A stretch of 64,000 bases of DNA from Homarus americanus (GCF_018991925.1 NW_024738608.1:177001-241000); one strand, 5' to 3'; positions 47,847 to 59,720 are shown, counted from the stretch's first letter. Numbers and translations are program-made. The notes: a model not told the origin generated them from the sequence alone.

Positions 47847-47974
47847 AGTCGTCTAGCCTCCCCTTGTCTTGTCACGATGCGCATATTAATTATTTACGCC
47901 TTAATTAACAATGACGTCTGAAATTACCTTATTTGGCTAAAGCGGTTTCAGTCTTCATAAACACGTATTACCCA

Positions 47975-48300
47975 GGGCATCAAATTATCCGTGGTCCAGT
48001 TTATGTGAGTGCAGGTTATCCACGATTTATATATGCAATAGTTATCCAGTGTTCGGTTAATTAGAACATAAGATATATGGCATCCGGTTAATTGGAATAC
48101 CAGTTATCCGAGACCTAAACACTAATTTCCCGAAAACGGGTGAATTCTAACCTTAGTTATCCGACACCGGTTAACTGGATCACGAGTTACCCGAAACCCT
48201 GTTAATTAAACTATTAATTATCCAAGAATCCTGTTAATTTGAACACTATATGTCCGTGAATCCGGTTAATGCGAACGTTACTTATCCGTAACTTAGTTGA
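47975..48300. repeat. Degenerate GTTATCCG/CCGGTTAATT repeat
   Basis: About nine diverged copies of a roughly 35-bp unit built on AGTTATCCGA and CCGGTTAATTGGAACAC. It lies about 130 bases beyond the ORF1 start of CR1 copy D, on its 5' side. Confidence 0.7.
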
Positions 48301-48399
48301 AAAAAAACAGAGTTATTTTTAATCGGGAGACTTGGTAAAAACGTACCATGCTTTCACAGTTTTAATATTTTTAGCAAGGTCGACAGCTGTATGGACGAG

Positions 48400-48712
48400 T
48401 TTCCTGACTGGTTAACTGACTGACTGACGGGTTAACTGACTGACTGACTGACCCCACTGGTTAACTGACTGACTGACTGACTGACTGGTTAACTGACTAA
48501 CTGGTTAACTGACTGACTGGTTGACTGACCCAATGACTGATTGACTTACTTATTGGCTGACTGACTGGCTGGCTAGATGCTTGACTGACTGACTGGCTGG
48601 CTAGATGCTTGACTGACTGACTAGCTGATTGGGTAGATGACTGACAGGTTGACTGACTGACTGATTGACTTACTGATTGGCTGATTGCTTGACTGATTGA
48701 CAGACTAAAATA
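48400..48712. repeat. (GACT)n-type tetranucleotide repeat
   Basis: GACTGACT tracts interspersed with GGTTAACTGACT and GGCTGGCTAGATGCTT words. The Ser/Gln-rich minus-strand frame is a repeat translation. Confidence 0.9.
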
Positions 48713-48910
48713 ACGACAACCTAACAAAGATTTTCTCCAGTCAACCAAACGTTAAATAGCCATAAAACAAATACTTGACCACCATTGGCTTTCTCCATCT
48801 TTCTTTTGGAGATTTAATTTACCGTATAAAGGAGAAAAGGTGGAAGGAAGAAGGACAAAGATGGGGATACAGGAATGAATAGAGAGAAAGAAAAAAGGAT
48901 AAAGGTGATG

Positions 48911-48950
<40 letters not shown>

Positions 48951-49069
48951 TTAATACCATAATTGGCTCCTCTGCCACTTTACGACGGCCGCTTCTGAAT
49001 AATTCATCTTATCCTGGATTTTGTGATGCAGTTTATGATGACGACGCTCAACCTTGATGGGCTGAGTGC
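48713..49069. other. Unassigned stretch with (GA)n
   Basis: (GA)n at 48914-48949. No gene recognised. Confidence 0.5.
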
Positions 49070-49640
49070 CAGAGTGGCCCTGGCACCCTCATAGGCAGAG
49101 TGGCGTGGTAGTTCCCGGCACTGTCATATGTGTAGTGGTGTAGCGGCACCCGGTACTGCGATAGGCGTAGTGGATGGAATGCCCTATTGCTGCCCGTCTT
49201 CATGAAAGGCAGTCTCATAATTACCATGGCACCATGATGGACAGAGTGCCATAGTCACCATGACACTATTATGGACAGTGCCAAAGACAACATGGCACCA
49301 TGATGGACACAGTGCCATAGTGACCACGGCACCTTCATGGACACAGTGCCATATTCACCATGGCATCATGATGGACACAGTGCCATAGTCACCACGGCAC
49401 CATGATGGACACAGTGCCATAGTCACCACGGCACCATGATGGACACAGTGCCATATTCACCATAGCATCATGATGGACACAGTGCCATAGTCACCACGGC
49501 ACCATGATGGACACAGTGCCATAGTCACCACGGCACCATGATGGACACAGTGCCATAGTCACCACGGCACCATGATGGACACAGTGCCATAGTCACCATG
49601 GCACCATGATGGACACAGTGCCATAGTCACCATGGCACCA
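49070..49640. repeat. 34-bp minisatellite (about 16 copies)
   Basis: Unit GCCATAGTCACCACGGCACC followed by ATGATGGACACAGT, 34 bases. The left 150 bases are diverged (GCCCTGGCACCCTCATAGGC-like), the right part near-uniform, a gradient typical of recent expansion at one end. Confidence 0.92.
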
Positions 49641-50329
49641 AGGGAACTTTAATATCATCTTCTGAATATTTTTTCCTTTCCTCCTTCGTTCCTTGTAGGA
49701 CAAATTCATTTACATAATGCTGCTCGATCAGATAAAACCATTTGCATATTTATATGTTTGCGTTGCATGTTTGCAGATCTCTTCATGCGCGCGTGTAGAA
49801 AATGTGCGACAGTGTGAAGGGCAACGGGGCCTGGCCAACTGTGACCTCTGAATATTGTCAACAACCTCCCGAGATACACAGAGCAGGGCGGAGGGAAGAG
49901 TTCATAGTGTATCGTAAACTTCTGATGTACGCACTACAAGTTAGAAACATGTATGACGTCATCTTCAGGGTTGTGTTAAAAAGGTTGACGTCATTGTGGG
50001 GGGGGGGGGGATTATTTTTACATGTGTGACATCATCATGGGATTGTTTAACATGCGTGACGTAATCGTAGAGAGACTGCTTCTTTGTCTGACATTACTGA
50101 AGAGATTAAATTTTTACATTTTAAGTTCTTGAAAAGTTTAATAACAACGTGAATATGAACTTAAGAAACCACACCTTACATTAAAAGTCAGAATAACAGA
50201 TTGCCAATGACACGAGAGATTGAAGCCAGAAGGACCAAACGCATTACAGTGATACATCATAGTTGCTGGTGTGAGGTTGTGTGTAGTAATAAGCCTCAAG
50301 TGACAGTAGTGAGGCAACCCATATGTGGT
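49641..50329. other. Unassigned non-coding stretch
   Basis: No gene recognised. A G run of 12 lies at about 49998-50010. Confidence 0.45.
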
Positions 50330-50752
50330 AATGGGTCAGGTAAAGGTGGGTCATGGGTCAGGTAAAGGTGGGTCATGGATCAGGTAAGGGTGGGTCATGG
50401 GTCAGGAAAAGATGGGTCATGTTCAGGTAAAGGTGGGTCATGGGTCAGGTAAAGGTGGGTCATGGGTCAGGTAAAGGTGGGCTGCAGGAAGGTGGGTCGG
50501 GTCAGATAAAGGTGGGTCATGGGTCAAGTAAAGATGGGTCATGTTCAGTAAAGGTGGGTCATGGGTCAGGTAAAGGTGGGTCATGGGTCAGGTAAAGGTG
50601 GGTCATGGGTCAGGTAAAGGTGGGTCATGGGTCAGGTACAGGTGGGTCATGGGTCATGGGTCAGGTACAGGTGGGTCATGGGTCAAGTAAAGGTGGGTCA
50701 TGGCCAGGTAAAGGTGGGTCATGGGTCAGGTAAAGGTGGGTCATGTATCAGG
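50330..50752. repeat. 22-bp minisatellite (about 19 copies)
   Basis: Unit GGGTCATGGGTCAGGTAAAG followed by GT, 22 bases. Most units contain GGGTCATGGGTCA, two nuclear-receptor-type half-sites spaced by one base. No spacers. Confidence 0.93.
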
Positions 50753-50897
50753 AAATGTTATCTAGAACGAGGCTTGCTTTAATGTACCTAGTTTGTAATA
50801 TACCTTTAATTATACTCAAATTTATTCTACAATTGTACGTTTCTGAAATTATTGCTTTTTGTATACATTATAGTTCCCTTTAAACGATACAATAATC

Positions 50898-50980
50898 ATG
50901 TATGTATGTATGTATGTATGTATGTATGTATGTATGTATGTATGTATGTATGTATGTATGTATGTATGTATGTATGTATT
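50898..50980. repeat. (ATGT)n microsatellite
   Basis: About 20 uninterrupted ATGT units. Confidence 0.97.
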
Positions 50981-51529
50981 AAAAAAGGATAATCCTTATA
51001 TTTTCCAATCTGTACGTGTCTCTCCCTCGCCTTGAAGTCGTTCGTTTTAGCAAGCTTCTTGGTAAATAATTTCATTAAAAGTTGCGCCAACTTTTCCGAA
51101 AGTAATTTAATGTTTCACTCCCTGGAATGATCTTCACTAATGATCCCGAGAGCGAGTTTATACAACCTTCCCTGAAAATGACCCTCACAGGCACGATCTT
51201 CCATCAGTGCAGTGCCTTGTTGACGTGACCCCTGCACCACCAGCACCACTACCAACAGCCAATAACTCCCACAACGCATTAACATGTTAACTATCTCCAA
51301 GCTCCTGTTAACAACATCATTGAGGCGCTAACTCCGTCTCTCTTACCAAAGTTAACAAACTAATTCGTACATCCGGGGTGCCATTACACGGTTATCCCAG
51401 GCTCCGATTTTCCGCGTGCCGTTTAAATGTTAGGCAAGTACGTAGTTACTGTGGCCGTGGTTATACTCTGTCTTTTGTGTGTGTGTGTGTGTGTGTGTGT
51501 TTACCAACGACAAGTAACCAAATGCATTC
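50981..51529. other. Unassigned stretch with (GT)n
   Basis: (GT)n at 51476-51500. No gene recognised. Confidence 0.45.
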
Positions 51530-51615
51530 CTAACCTAACCTATCTTAAACCTAACCTAACCTATCTTAAACCTAACCTAACCTATCTTAACCTAATTTAA
51601 CCTAACCTAACCTAA
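51530..51615. repeat. Interstitial CCTAA-type repeat, 25-bp higher-order
   Basis: CCTAACCTAACCTATCTTAAA recurs three times with about 25-base period, then CCTAACCTAACCTAAAT. TTAGG-derived. Confidence 0.8.
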
Positions 51616-52098
51616 ATAAACTAAGTCACCACCCCCCTCTCACCAAAAAAAAAAAATAGACAAAGGGTTAAAACTGAACGAAAATATCTGACAAACCTAA
51701 GAAATAAACGAATAAAAAACCCAGGAAATTACAAGCAAGATTTCATAAAAATTTCTGACTGCAGGAACAATGAAACGAGTGTAAATTATGCAACACCTGA
51801 ACTCTCTTCTCCCTGCTCCTCTCCCTCTTGCTGGTGATATCTGATAATGCCTTTTTTAACTGTTATGGGGGGGGGAGGGAGAAGGAGATAAGGGGATAGG
51901 AGAAGGGAGGTGAGGAGGAGAGAGAAGGGTGAAGGGTGATGTTGTAGGGGAAAGGGTAAAGGGAGAGGGGGAGGAGGGGAAAGGGGAAAAGGTAAGGCGG
52001 AGGGAGGAGAGGGAAGGGGAAAATTTGCGGCTTTTAGCTAGGAGGTACGATTTTCTTTCAGCAATAAATAGTGCAAAGCTCACACACACACACACACG

Positions 52099-52146
<48 letters not shown>

Positions 52147-52352
52147 TAACCTTAGCATTATTATAATTTCTAACAACAAAGTTTTACCTAATTACAGTAT
52201 AGTACACCTGTGTCTCGGACCCTCTCAATACCTGTTATGTGTGTTTATTTATAGAGGTCTATGTCCTTATGTAATATTTGCATTGTGTTCTCAGATCCAA
52301 TCTTATATGTATACAGTTAAATATTACGAATGGGTTTTATTAGTAGTAATTA
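51616..52352. other. Unassigned stretch with purine-rich patch and (CA)n
   Basis: Purine-rich patch at about 51868-52020 and (CA)n at 52081-52143, interrupted once by GCT. No gene recognised. Confidence 0.5.
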
Positions 52353-52494
52353 TGGATCACATGAACATTAGGCTCCCTAGTTTATTTCAGGTGATATTTA
52401 AAACACTTAATGCTATCTGTAGGGGTTAGGTTAGGTTAGGTTAGGTTAGGTTAGGTTAGGTTAGGTTAGGTTAGGTTAGGTTAGGTTAGGTTAG
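52353..52494. mobile_element. Fold-back family, locus 4 (one arm + perfect TTAGG core)
   Basis: The left arm at 52353-52425 starts GGATCACATGAACATTAG, close to the family end. It then has CAGTTTATTTCA-like wording and ATATTTAAAACACTTAATGC, matching the inner arm of locus 3. It runs directly into 13 perfect TTAGG units. The right arm is missing; a different minisatellite follows. Confidence 0.65.
52426..52494. repeat. (TTAGG)13, perfect arthropod telomere repeat
   Basis: Thirteen uninterrupted TTAGG units plus TTAG. This is the longest perfect telomeric tract in the window and is interstitial. Confidence 0.97.
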
Positions 52495-52496
52495 TT

Positions 52497-52865
52497 TCAG
52501 TAACACCAAACAACAGGGTACCAGCAACAGCAACACACCAAACAACAGGGTACCAGCAACACCAACACACCAGACAACAGGGTACCAGCAACAGACAACA
52601 GGGTACCAGCAACAGACAACAGGGTACCAGCAACAGCAACACACCAGACAACAGGGTACCGGCAACAGACAACAGGGTACCAGCAACAGCAACACACCAG
52701 ACAACAGGGTACCGGCAACAGACAACAGGGTACCAGCAACAGCAACACACCAGACAACAGGGTACCGGCAACAGCAGGGTACCAGCAACAGCAACACACC
52801 AGACAACAGGGTACCGGCAACAGACAACAGGGTACCAGCAACAGCAACACACCAGACAACAGGGT

Positions 52866-52866
<1 letters not shown>
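52497..52866. repeat. GGTACC-containing minisatellite (32 and 21 bp units)
   Basis: Long units CAACAGGGTACCAGCAACAG followed by CAACACACCAGA alternate with short units CAACAGGGTACCGGCAACAGA. Each unit has a GGTACC palindrome (a KpnI site). Cys/Val/Leu-rich minus-strand frames are artefacts. Confidence 0.93.
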
Positions 52867-52901
<35 letters not shown>

Positions 52902-53499
52902 GCAGGTCAACACACACATCCCCCAAAGACTTGATATAATTATCAAGCATTTTCCTTCCAGCTCCAAAACTCACCAATCCTCACTTTGCATATGACACGG
53001 CACACGAGATTACCGAGTTAAACTGAACCGCGGATTATTCACAATTTTTGCTGGTATGGTAACACTCATTTCCATTTTTATTGCGGGGTCTTGGCAACAC
53101 TTTACTCCCTAGTCCTGAAGGCTAGTAAATCATGCTGTTTGTCTTGTGTTTTTATGCCATTCAAGCCGGTGTTTTATTTTTCTTTCATATCACAGTGGTA
53201 GGTGTTAGAATTCTTATACATAATTGTGCGTGTCACGTGTTTTAGTGATAATTAAAATCGTCCAATTAAGCATGAAAGCGCAAGGAAGTATTTACAATAT
53301 TATTATCCTCCATTTAAAACATATTATCCAAACATAACCAATATTTATAAAGTTACGTTAATCATGTTAATATTGGCTTTATACTTTAATAATTTGTCAT
53401 ACGCTGATTTACATCTCATTCTTGGAAATTATCTCAAGAGTTGCTAATATTCCTGAAACGCAACTGTCTGTCTGTCTGTCTGTCTGGTCTGTCTGTCTA

Positions 53500-53532
<33 letters not shown>

Positions 53533-53669
53533 ATACATACCTCATATCTGTGGTATAACGACATCACACCTCCATAATTAGACTCACTACACACACACAC
53601 ACACGCACATACAATCAGAAATATACACCTGGAACAACATACACACATACGCTACCGAGTAAACGTCCC

Positions 53670-53703
<34 letters not shown>

Positions 53704-53803
53704 AAACCTCTTAGATATGCAAACTGTATTTAGAAAACGCAGTTATAGGCATCTCGGTGTGTGTTAGGTTGGGTGAACCAATATCTTGCCTCCTACCGAT
53801 AAA

Positions 53804-53848
<45 letters not shown>

Positions 53849-54625
53849 ATCTCTCTCTTCCTGTCTCTGTCTCTCTATCCCTCTGTCTGTCTGTCTGTCT
53901 GTCTTTCACACTCTCTTTCACACTCTCTTTCACACTCTCTTTCACATTCTCTTTCACATTCTCTTTCTCTCTCTCTCTCTCTTTAAATATTTGATACTAG
54001 GCATACTCAACTTAGTGTGGAGGTCTTCCCGTTCCCGCTACGATACCTCACGGTTGACTCAGACTTTGACTTAGAGGAATGGAGTAATTCACAACAATAC
54101 AGCGGAAATAGACCCAGATCTACACCCCGAACGAGATTCAGCAGCCGCGTACCCGAAAAATATCTACATATTTATTGCCCGAGGCCATCATCCAAACCCT
54201 TGGTGTATATCATCATATTCATAACACAAGACTAGCGGCCACAGCATTCATAAATAACATTATCTATATAAAGAAAATCCTTAGAGTCATGTAATGATAC
54301 ATCATCTCGTGTGAGTGTATGTGTGTGTGTGTGTAAGAAAGAAAGGTATATAGAGGTTCAAGTGCTCAGAAATATCATGTTTACAATTCAAGGAAACAAA
54401 GGAAAGTCGGGGATGTAAACAAACTCTGGCATTCGAGTTTGCTCCTCGTCCGGGTTGTGTTCGTGAATGATAAACACGGCGGGGAAGTTTACTCCCCTTA
54501 TCAATCCAGTGACTTATATGTAAGTGCGGTGCTGTGGGGGGAGGGAGGGAAGAAGGGAGAGTCTTCTTTCACCTTATCTACAAGGAAATGCACGAGTGAC
54601 CTGGAACTGCTGGATTTATGTAAAA

Positions 54626-54629
<4 letters not shown>
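52867..54629. other. Unassigned stretch with several microsatellites
   Basis: (GA)n at 52870-52898, (CTGT)n at 53466-53531, (CA)n at 53590-53605 and 53675-53701, (CTGT)n at 53806-53842, and CACTCTCTTT repeats at 53908-53970. No gene recognised; Cys/Leu/Ser frames at 53757-54074 are microsatellite translations. Confidence 0.55.
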
Positions 54630-54667
<38 letters not shown>

Positions 54668-54671
54668 GTGT

Positions 54672-54705
<34 letters not shown>
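54630..54705. repeat. (GT)n microsatellite
   Basis: GT dinucleotides with two single-base interruptions (GC, GA). Confidence 0.95.
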
Positions 54706-54708
<3 letters not shown>

Positions 54709-54879
54709 CACCTGCTGGTAACAAATATAAAACTTGAGAAAAATCTTTTACCGACCGACGCGGTGTATCACGGTCTTGGAGGAGAGAGGTTAAGCCATCA
54801 CTTATTTGTGTCCGCTAAGGCTATCGTGCACGGCTGGTGAGGGGGAATATTTCTGTTTATCTTATATAATATTTAGCCT

Positions 54880-55735
54880 TATTTTTTTCTCTCTCTCTGT
54901 CTCTCGGTCCTTTTTTTCCCTCTGTCTGTCCCTCTTTGTCTGTCCATCTCTTTCTTTTGCTTTATCTCTGTCCCCACGTCTCTCTCTGTTCCTCTCTCTG
55001 TTAGTCTTCCTCCCTCGTTGTCTCTGCCTGTTTATCCGTCTCTGTCTGTCTCTCTATCTATCTCTCTTTAAGTTAATCCGTCTAACTGTCTGTCTGTCCC
55101 TGTTTTCCTTCTTTCTCCTTGTTATTCTCTCGTTCACTTCTCTACTCTTTCTCCATTCTCTTCAGCTCATATTCCTTCTCCCCTTTTGTGTCTCCATTTT
55201 TCATTCCTCGTTTCCACCTCACCCTTTTCTTTATTTTTTCCTCACGTCTTTTATCCTCTTCTCCCCTTCGCCTCTTCCTTCCGCTTCTATTCCTCAATTG
55301 TCCATTCGTCTTTCCATCTCCCCCATTTACCCTAGGTTCTTCCACTCCCTGTCTTCATCACTCTTTCCCATATCTCCTCTCCTCTTCTGTTTCGTTTTCT
55401 CTCCTTCTATTATTTCTATTCGTAAAACACTCTTCTGTCTCTCTCTTTATGATACCTTCTCTATTCCTCTGTCCATTTACCTCTCTTACTCTTTTCCTCC
55501 ATCACCTCCTTTACTTTTCTGTCCATTCTCTTCTCGCTTCTTCTGCCTGTCTCCCCATTTCCTCCTCTTCCTCTTCTGTCCCTCGTCCTCTTTCTTCTCT
55601 TCAATCCTCTTCCTTCTCTGTCCGCCCTCCTCATCCTCTGTCCTTCCTCCTACTCTACCCCTCCTATTTTTCCTCCTCTCCTCTTCCATGCCATTCCCTC
55701 CCATCTACCCATTCTATATATCTCACCTCCATTTA
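54880..55735. repeat. Pyrimidine-rich low-complexity tract
   Basis: About 850 bases dominated by C and T on the + strand, with CTGTCT/CTCTTTCT/CCTCCT words and no fixed period. The 318- and 228-residue Ser/Leu/Phe-rich frames are compositional artefacts, not membrane proteins. Confidence 0.8.
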
Positions 55736-55957
55736 CCCAAAACAAACTTTTTCATACGTTAAAAAAAAATACTTAAGCATAGTTTTAAAAAATCCCAAAA
55801 TATAAAACATAAAACAATATATATTTGGTTTATATGATGATAAAACTGATGTGTTAAAATAATAATGAAAAGATGTTGTAATGTGAAAAAAAATTTAATC
55901 ACCTACGGATTAAATGCAATGAATATTTTCTCCTGTGATGTAAAATTGAAAGGTTGA

Positions 55958-56006
<49 letters not shown>

Positions 56007-56389
56007 CAACAACAATACTAAAAATAATAATATCCCAAGAAAATAATAAATAACATAAACCAACACGAATTACATTACAAAATCGAACACAAAAACCAAT
56101 AGAGAGAAGTTTACCAAGAGCTACTGGGGGATATATAAGCCAACACGGGGGTCATAATTTGGAGTGGGAGGCAAGGAGTGAGAAAAAACACACAGGTTCT
56201 CCCCCATAAAAATATTGCAGGAGGAGGTGAGGGGGGGGGGGGGAGATGAGGAGGAGGAGGAAAGAAGAGGAGTTAGTAGTAGTAGTAAGGAGAGGAAGAG
56301 GAGTAGGCGAGGTAGGAGGAGTGGGAGAAGGACGAGAGAGGGAAAAAAGAGACGAGGAGGAAGAAGAAGACGGACAAAACACTCAGTAT

Positions 56390-56426
<37 letters not shown>

Positions 56427-56538
56427 GAGGACCGATACAACACCTGTGTAATTCTCGCAGGTGTTTGTAGGAAAAGATACGACTCGATACAGCTGTGTGC
56501 AAATGTGGGAAATATGATCTGTTGCAGGTGTGCCAGAC

Positions 56539-56617
<79 letters not shown>

Positions 56618-57135
56618 ATATCAAATCGATGTTTCTTTATGACAACAGTGAAAGATAAATCCAATTCTTCATGAAAATAAAACATTACGAAATAAATAAG
56701 ACATAATATGACTTTTACGACACAAGAAAAGAATATGTCTCTTTTACAATAGGGTCGAGACTCAAGCTCATTTTGTTTACAATTTTCAAACATATCATTT
56801 ACACCTGAAATTACATTTTTCTTATTATTTACATCCTAAAGTGATTGGATTTTTTTTACATCTTATATATCTTAACAGTAACATTAATTTACAACAGCAT
56901 TCATTTACAACTTAGTCATCATTTACACTCTATATCCCACTTTTAAAGCGTATTTCTCACTAACATTCATTTACAAATCTCAAAGAGTCATTATTTACAT
57001 TCCAAAATCCCACTCCGAGGTATTATCTACATGGGGAGTGGGCCAAGTGGTAAGTGGGGTAAGCATCATTTACAAACCCCACTCACGCAGGCTCCTACCA
57101 TTAGTAAATTTCCGGGAGTGGATCTGGTGGAGAGG

Positions 57136-57136
<1 letters not shown>
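55736..57136. other. Unassigned stretch with microsatellites
   Basis: (AAT)n at 55959-56004, purine-rich patch with G run at 56220-56380, (CA)n at 56394-56424, (GA)n of about 38 units at 56541-56616, and scattered CATTTACA words at 56790-57075. No gene recognised. Confidence 0.55.
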
Positions 57137-57177
<41 letters not shown>

Positions 57178-57362
57178 TGGCATCTCTCACTTGTTTGTCT
57201 GTTTGTGTTTGGGAGAGTGTATGTTAAGCTCTATCTTACTGTCTGTCTGTGTGTCTGTCGGTGTCTTTGTTTGTCTGTCTGTCTGTCTGTCTATTTACCT
57301 GTCCATCCGTCTGGGAGAGTGGGTCAATAAATTTAGTCTGTCTGTCTGTCTGTCTGTCTGTG
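57137..57362. repeat. (CTGT)n tracts
   Basis: CTGT tetranucleotides at 57137-57178, 57239-57292 (interrupted) and 57338-57362, separated by short unique stretches. Confidence 0.9.
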
Positions 57363-57394
57363 CGTCTGAGATAGTGTCTGTTGGGAACACATTA

Positions 57395-57720
57395 ATAAAA
57401 CACGCATAACACACGCACAATAATAAAACACGCACAATAATAACACACGCACAATAATAACACACGCACAATAATAACACACGCACAATAATAAAACATA
57501 CAACAAAAACACGTACAGTAATAAAACACGTACATAATAACACACGCACATAATAAAACACGCACATAATAAAACACGCACATAATAAAACACGCACAGT
57601 AATAAAACACGCACAATAATAAAACATACAATAAAAACACGTACATAATAAAACACGTACAGTAATAAAACACGTACATAATAACACACGCACATAATAA
57701 AACACACATAACACACGTAC
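57395..57720. repeat. 16-bp minisatellite AATAAAACACGCACAT
   Basis: About 20 tandem copies of 14-17-bp units (AATAAAACACGCACAT, AATAACACACGCACAA, ATAAAACACGTACAGT). Cys/Tyr/Val minus-strand frames are repeat translations. Confidence 0.92.
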
Positions 57721-59221
57721 ATTAAAAAAACGCCTACATATTTACAGCCTCAGATACATGACGGAAAACCAACGCTGAAATGAGAATCCTGAACGTCATG
57801 CACTCCTGTATAATAATTAACGGGTTTTTGAAAAAGTATGTATGTATGTATGTATGTATGTATGTATGTATTTTGTGCTGAAATATTGTATAGATATATT
57901 TTAGAGATGTTGTGAGCTATATATACTGGCTCTGTTGGTCATAATAGTGATATAATATGATAAAGGAACATACTTATGACTATCTGGGATAAATGATATT
58001 ATAATATATACTAAGTGGCGGGGTTAAATGGGCCTCTCCCCTCAGATCTAATGAGCACCGACTTTTAATGAACCCCTAGTCATAATGGGCGTGCGTCCCT
58101 GACTAAACTAGCTAAAGGTTTCGGGGCCATGTAAATTGGAGACCATTTAAACAAGGGACCACTGTAATTATGGTCCTTTAAGACTATGGCTCGTTAGGAT
58201 TGGGGCCGGTAAGTTAATAGTCAGTTTGGAGCCTATTAAGACTGGGGCCTACTCCACTTTTCAAGGAGTTAAACTAATGTAATGTGGTGAGGCTTCGTAC
58301 TACAAGGTAAAGTAGGAACTAAACCCCACACACACACACACACACACACACATTAGTTTATGAAAAAGCACAATAGCAACAAACTTTATACAACGTAATA
58401 ATTATTAAATCACAAACAACTTACCCCTCAACCATCCCAGCAAAGACTACGTTCCCTTCCTTTAATTGATCTCTTAAAATATATCTAATGTCTAATTATT
58501 AAGATTTTTTGTTACACTTTCATAATTTTTTCTGTACCATTAGAAACTATCATACCATATATTATCACTGACAGAAATTACTATGGCAATAATTACCGTC
58601 ACGACATGATCCTCATTGTGTCCGTCCCTTTGTTTCACCCCAACACAGCCCAGACTGTATCGCTTCCACCCCCTTACCAGATTACTGTATGACTATCATC
58701 TATACTGTAAAAATATGTATATAATTATAATAAAAATAAAAATAAAGCGATAATCGTGGTAGCACTAATATATATTTACAAGCACTATGTTACGTGTTCT
58801 AATCCGGATAATACTAAATGTTATGTACTATCAGGTGCTACTAAGAGTGCTCTGGCTCCCACTCGGCTCAGCCATATCAATATTGTTCTTATCGTTCACT
58901 CTGTGTCTGTATCGTTCTGGCTAAATAAACTATTACAATATCACTAACGTTCACATCTGGCAGACAACAAACAGGTCTTCACGTTGCCTCCTGTCTCTCT
59001 CTCACTTAGTTTACAACATTCACTGACAAGTCTGCAGTACGATTTGAGCTTTAAACTGAGTTCTTACATCTGCAATTACAGAGACGAAACTAACTTTAAC
59101 AACTATTAACACCCATCTTTGTGCCTTTGTTTATAAGAAGCAGTTTAGACACATTCTCACGTGTGAAGATAAGAGAATATTGATCAATTTAAGAAACTTT
59201 GAAAATTTGATATTACAGTCA
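57721..59221. other. Unassigned stretch
   Basis: (TATG)n at 57838-57870 and (CA)n at 58327-58351. The possible MITE-like structure at 58010-58164 is listed separately. No gene recognised. Confidence 0.5.
58010..58164. mobile_element. Possible small MITE-like element with degenerate inverted ends
   Basis: The right end reads, in reverse complement, CAGTGGTCCCTTGTTTAAAT, followed by GGTCTCC, and is preceded by TA. The left end has AGTGGCGGGGTTAAATGGGC then CTCTCC, a diverged match. About 155 bases. The layout resembles pogo/Tc1-type non-autonomous elements, but the arms differ at many positions. Confidence 0.3.
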
Positions 59222-59520
59222 AAGTTTGAGGGGGAGTGAGGGGGGAGGGGTTGAGGGAGAAGGTTGAGGTAGGGGGGTAGAGAAAGACAAGAAGGGAGAA
59301 GGTTTGGGGGATTACTAAGGAGAGAAAGAACAGGTCAAGAAGGATGAGGAGAGGAGGCAGAAGTGGTCAAGACTAGGGAGGGGGGGGTGGGGGTGACTTA
59401 GAGAAATGGGGTAGGGAAGAGGGGGAGGAAGAGGGAGAATGGAAGGAGAAGGAGGGGGGGGAGAAGGGAGGGGGAGAAGGACGGGGGAGAAGGGAGGGGG
59501 TGGAAGGAGAGGGATAGAGT
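59222..59520. repeat. Purine-rich (GGGGGAGAAGGG) low-complexity tract
   Basis: Almost pure G/A on the + strand with long G runs. Pro/Ser/Leu-rich minus-strand frames are artefacts. Confidence 0.85.
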
Positions 59521-59720
59521 TCAACAAATGGCCATAAGACAGAGGCCCAGGATAAAGGATACAGAAACTCCCCGGTCACCTACAACGAGGCTGGCCAGTG
59601 TTGTTGTTTTCGTCGTCTAATATTCTCTCTCAGAACTGCACCACGTTTCTCTATCTCTGTCTAACTCTCCCTCAGAAACCACTATGACTCTATCTATCTA
59701 TCTATCTTTCCCTTAACGTT
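59521..59720. other. Unassigned short stretch
   Basis: Ordinary DNA with a short (TCTA)n at about 59692-59706. No gene recognised. Confidence 0.45.

Larger units (their letters stand above)
43895..47850 (-). mobile_element. CR1-clade retrotransposon, copy D, nearly full length
   Basis: Minus-strand element of about 3.95 kb, the longest in the window. The 3' terminus is at 43895 with three perfect CATAAGAA octamers (TTCTTATG on the coding strand), preceded by a 3' UTR of about 50 bases. ORF2 occupies 43966-46914 and ORF1 46923-47846. No N-terminal zinc finger, which many CR1 ORF1 proteins carry, is visible in ORF1. The 5' end is therefore either just truncated or lies further right, and its exact position cannot be set from one copy. 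A diverged tandem repeat at 47975-48300 lies immediately upstream. Confidence 0.93.

Noticed and set aside
54806..55762. 318-residue Ser/Leu/Phe-rich frame resembling a membrane protein
   Set aside because: Lies on an aperiodic pyrimidine-rich tract. Overlapping frames of similar composition exist, and there is no family motif.
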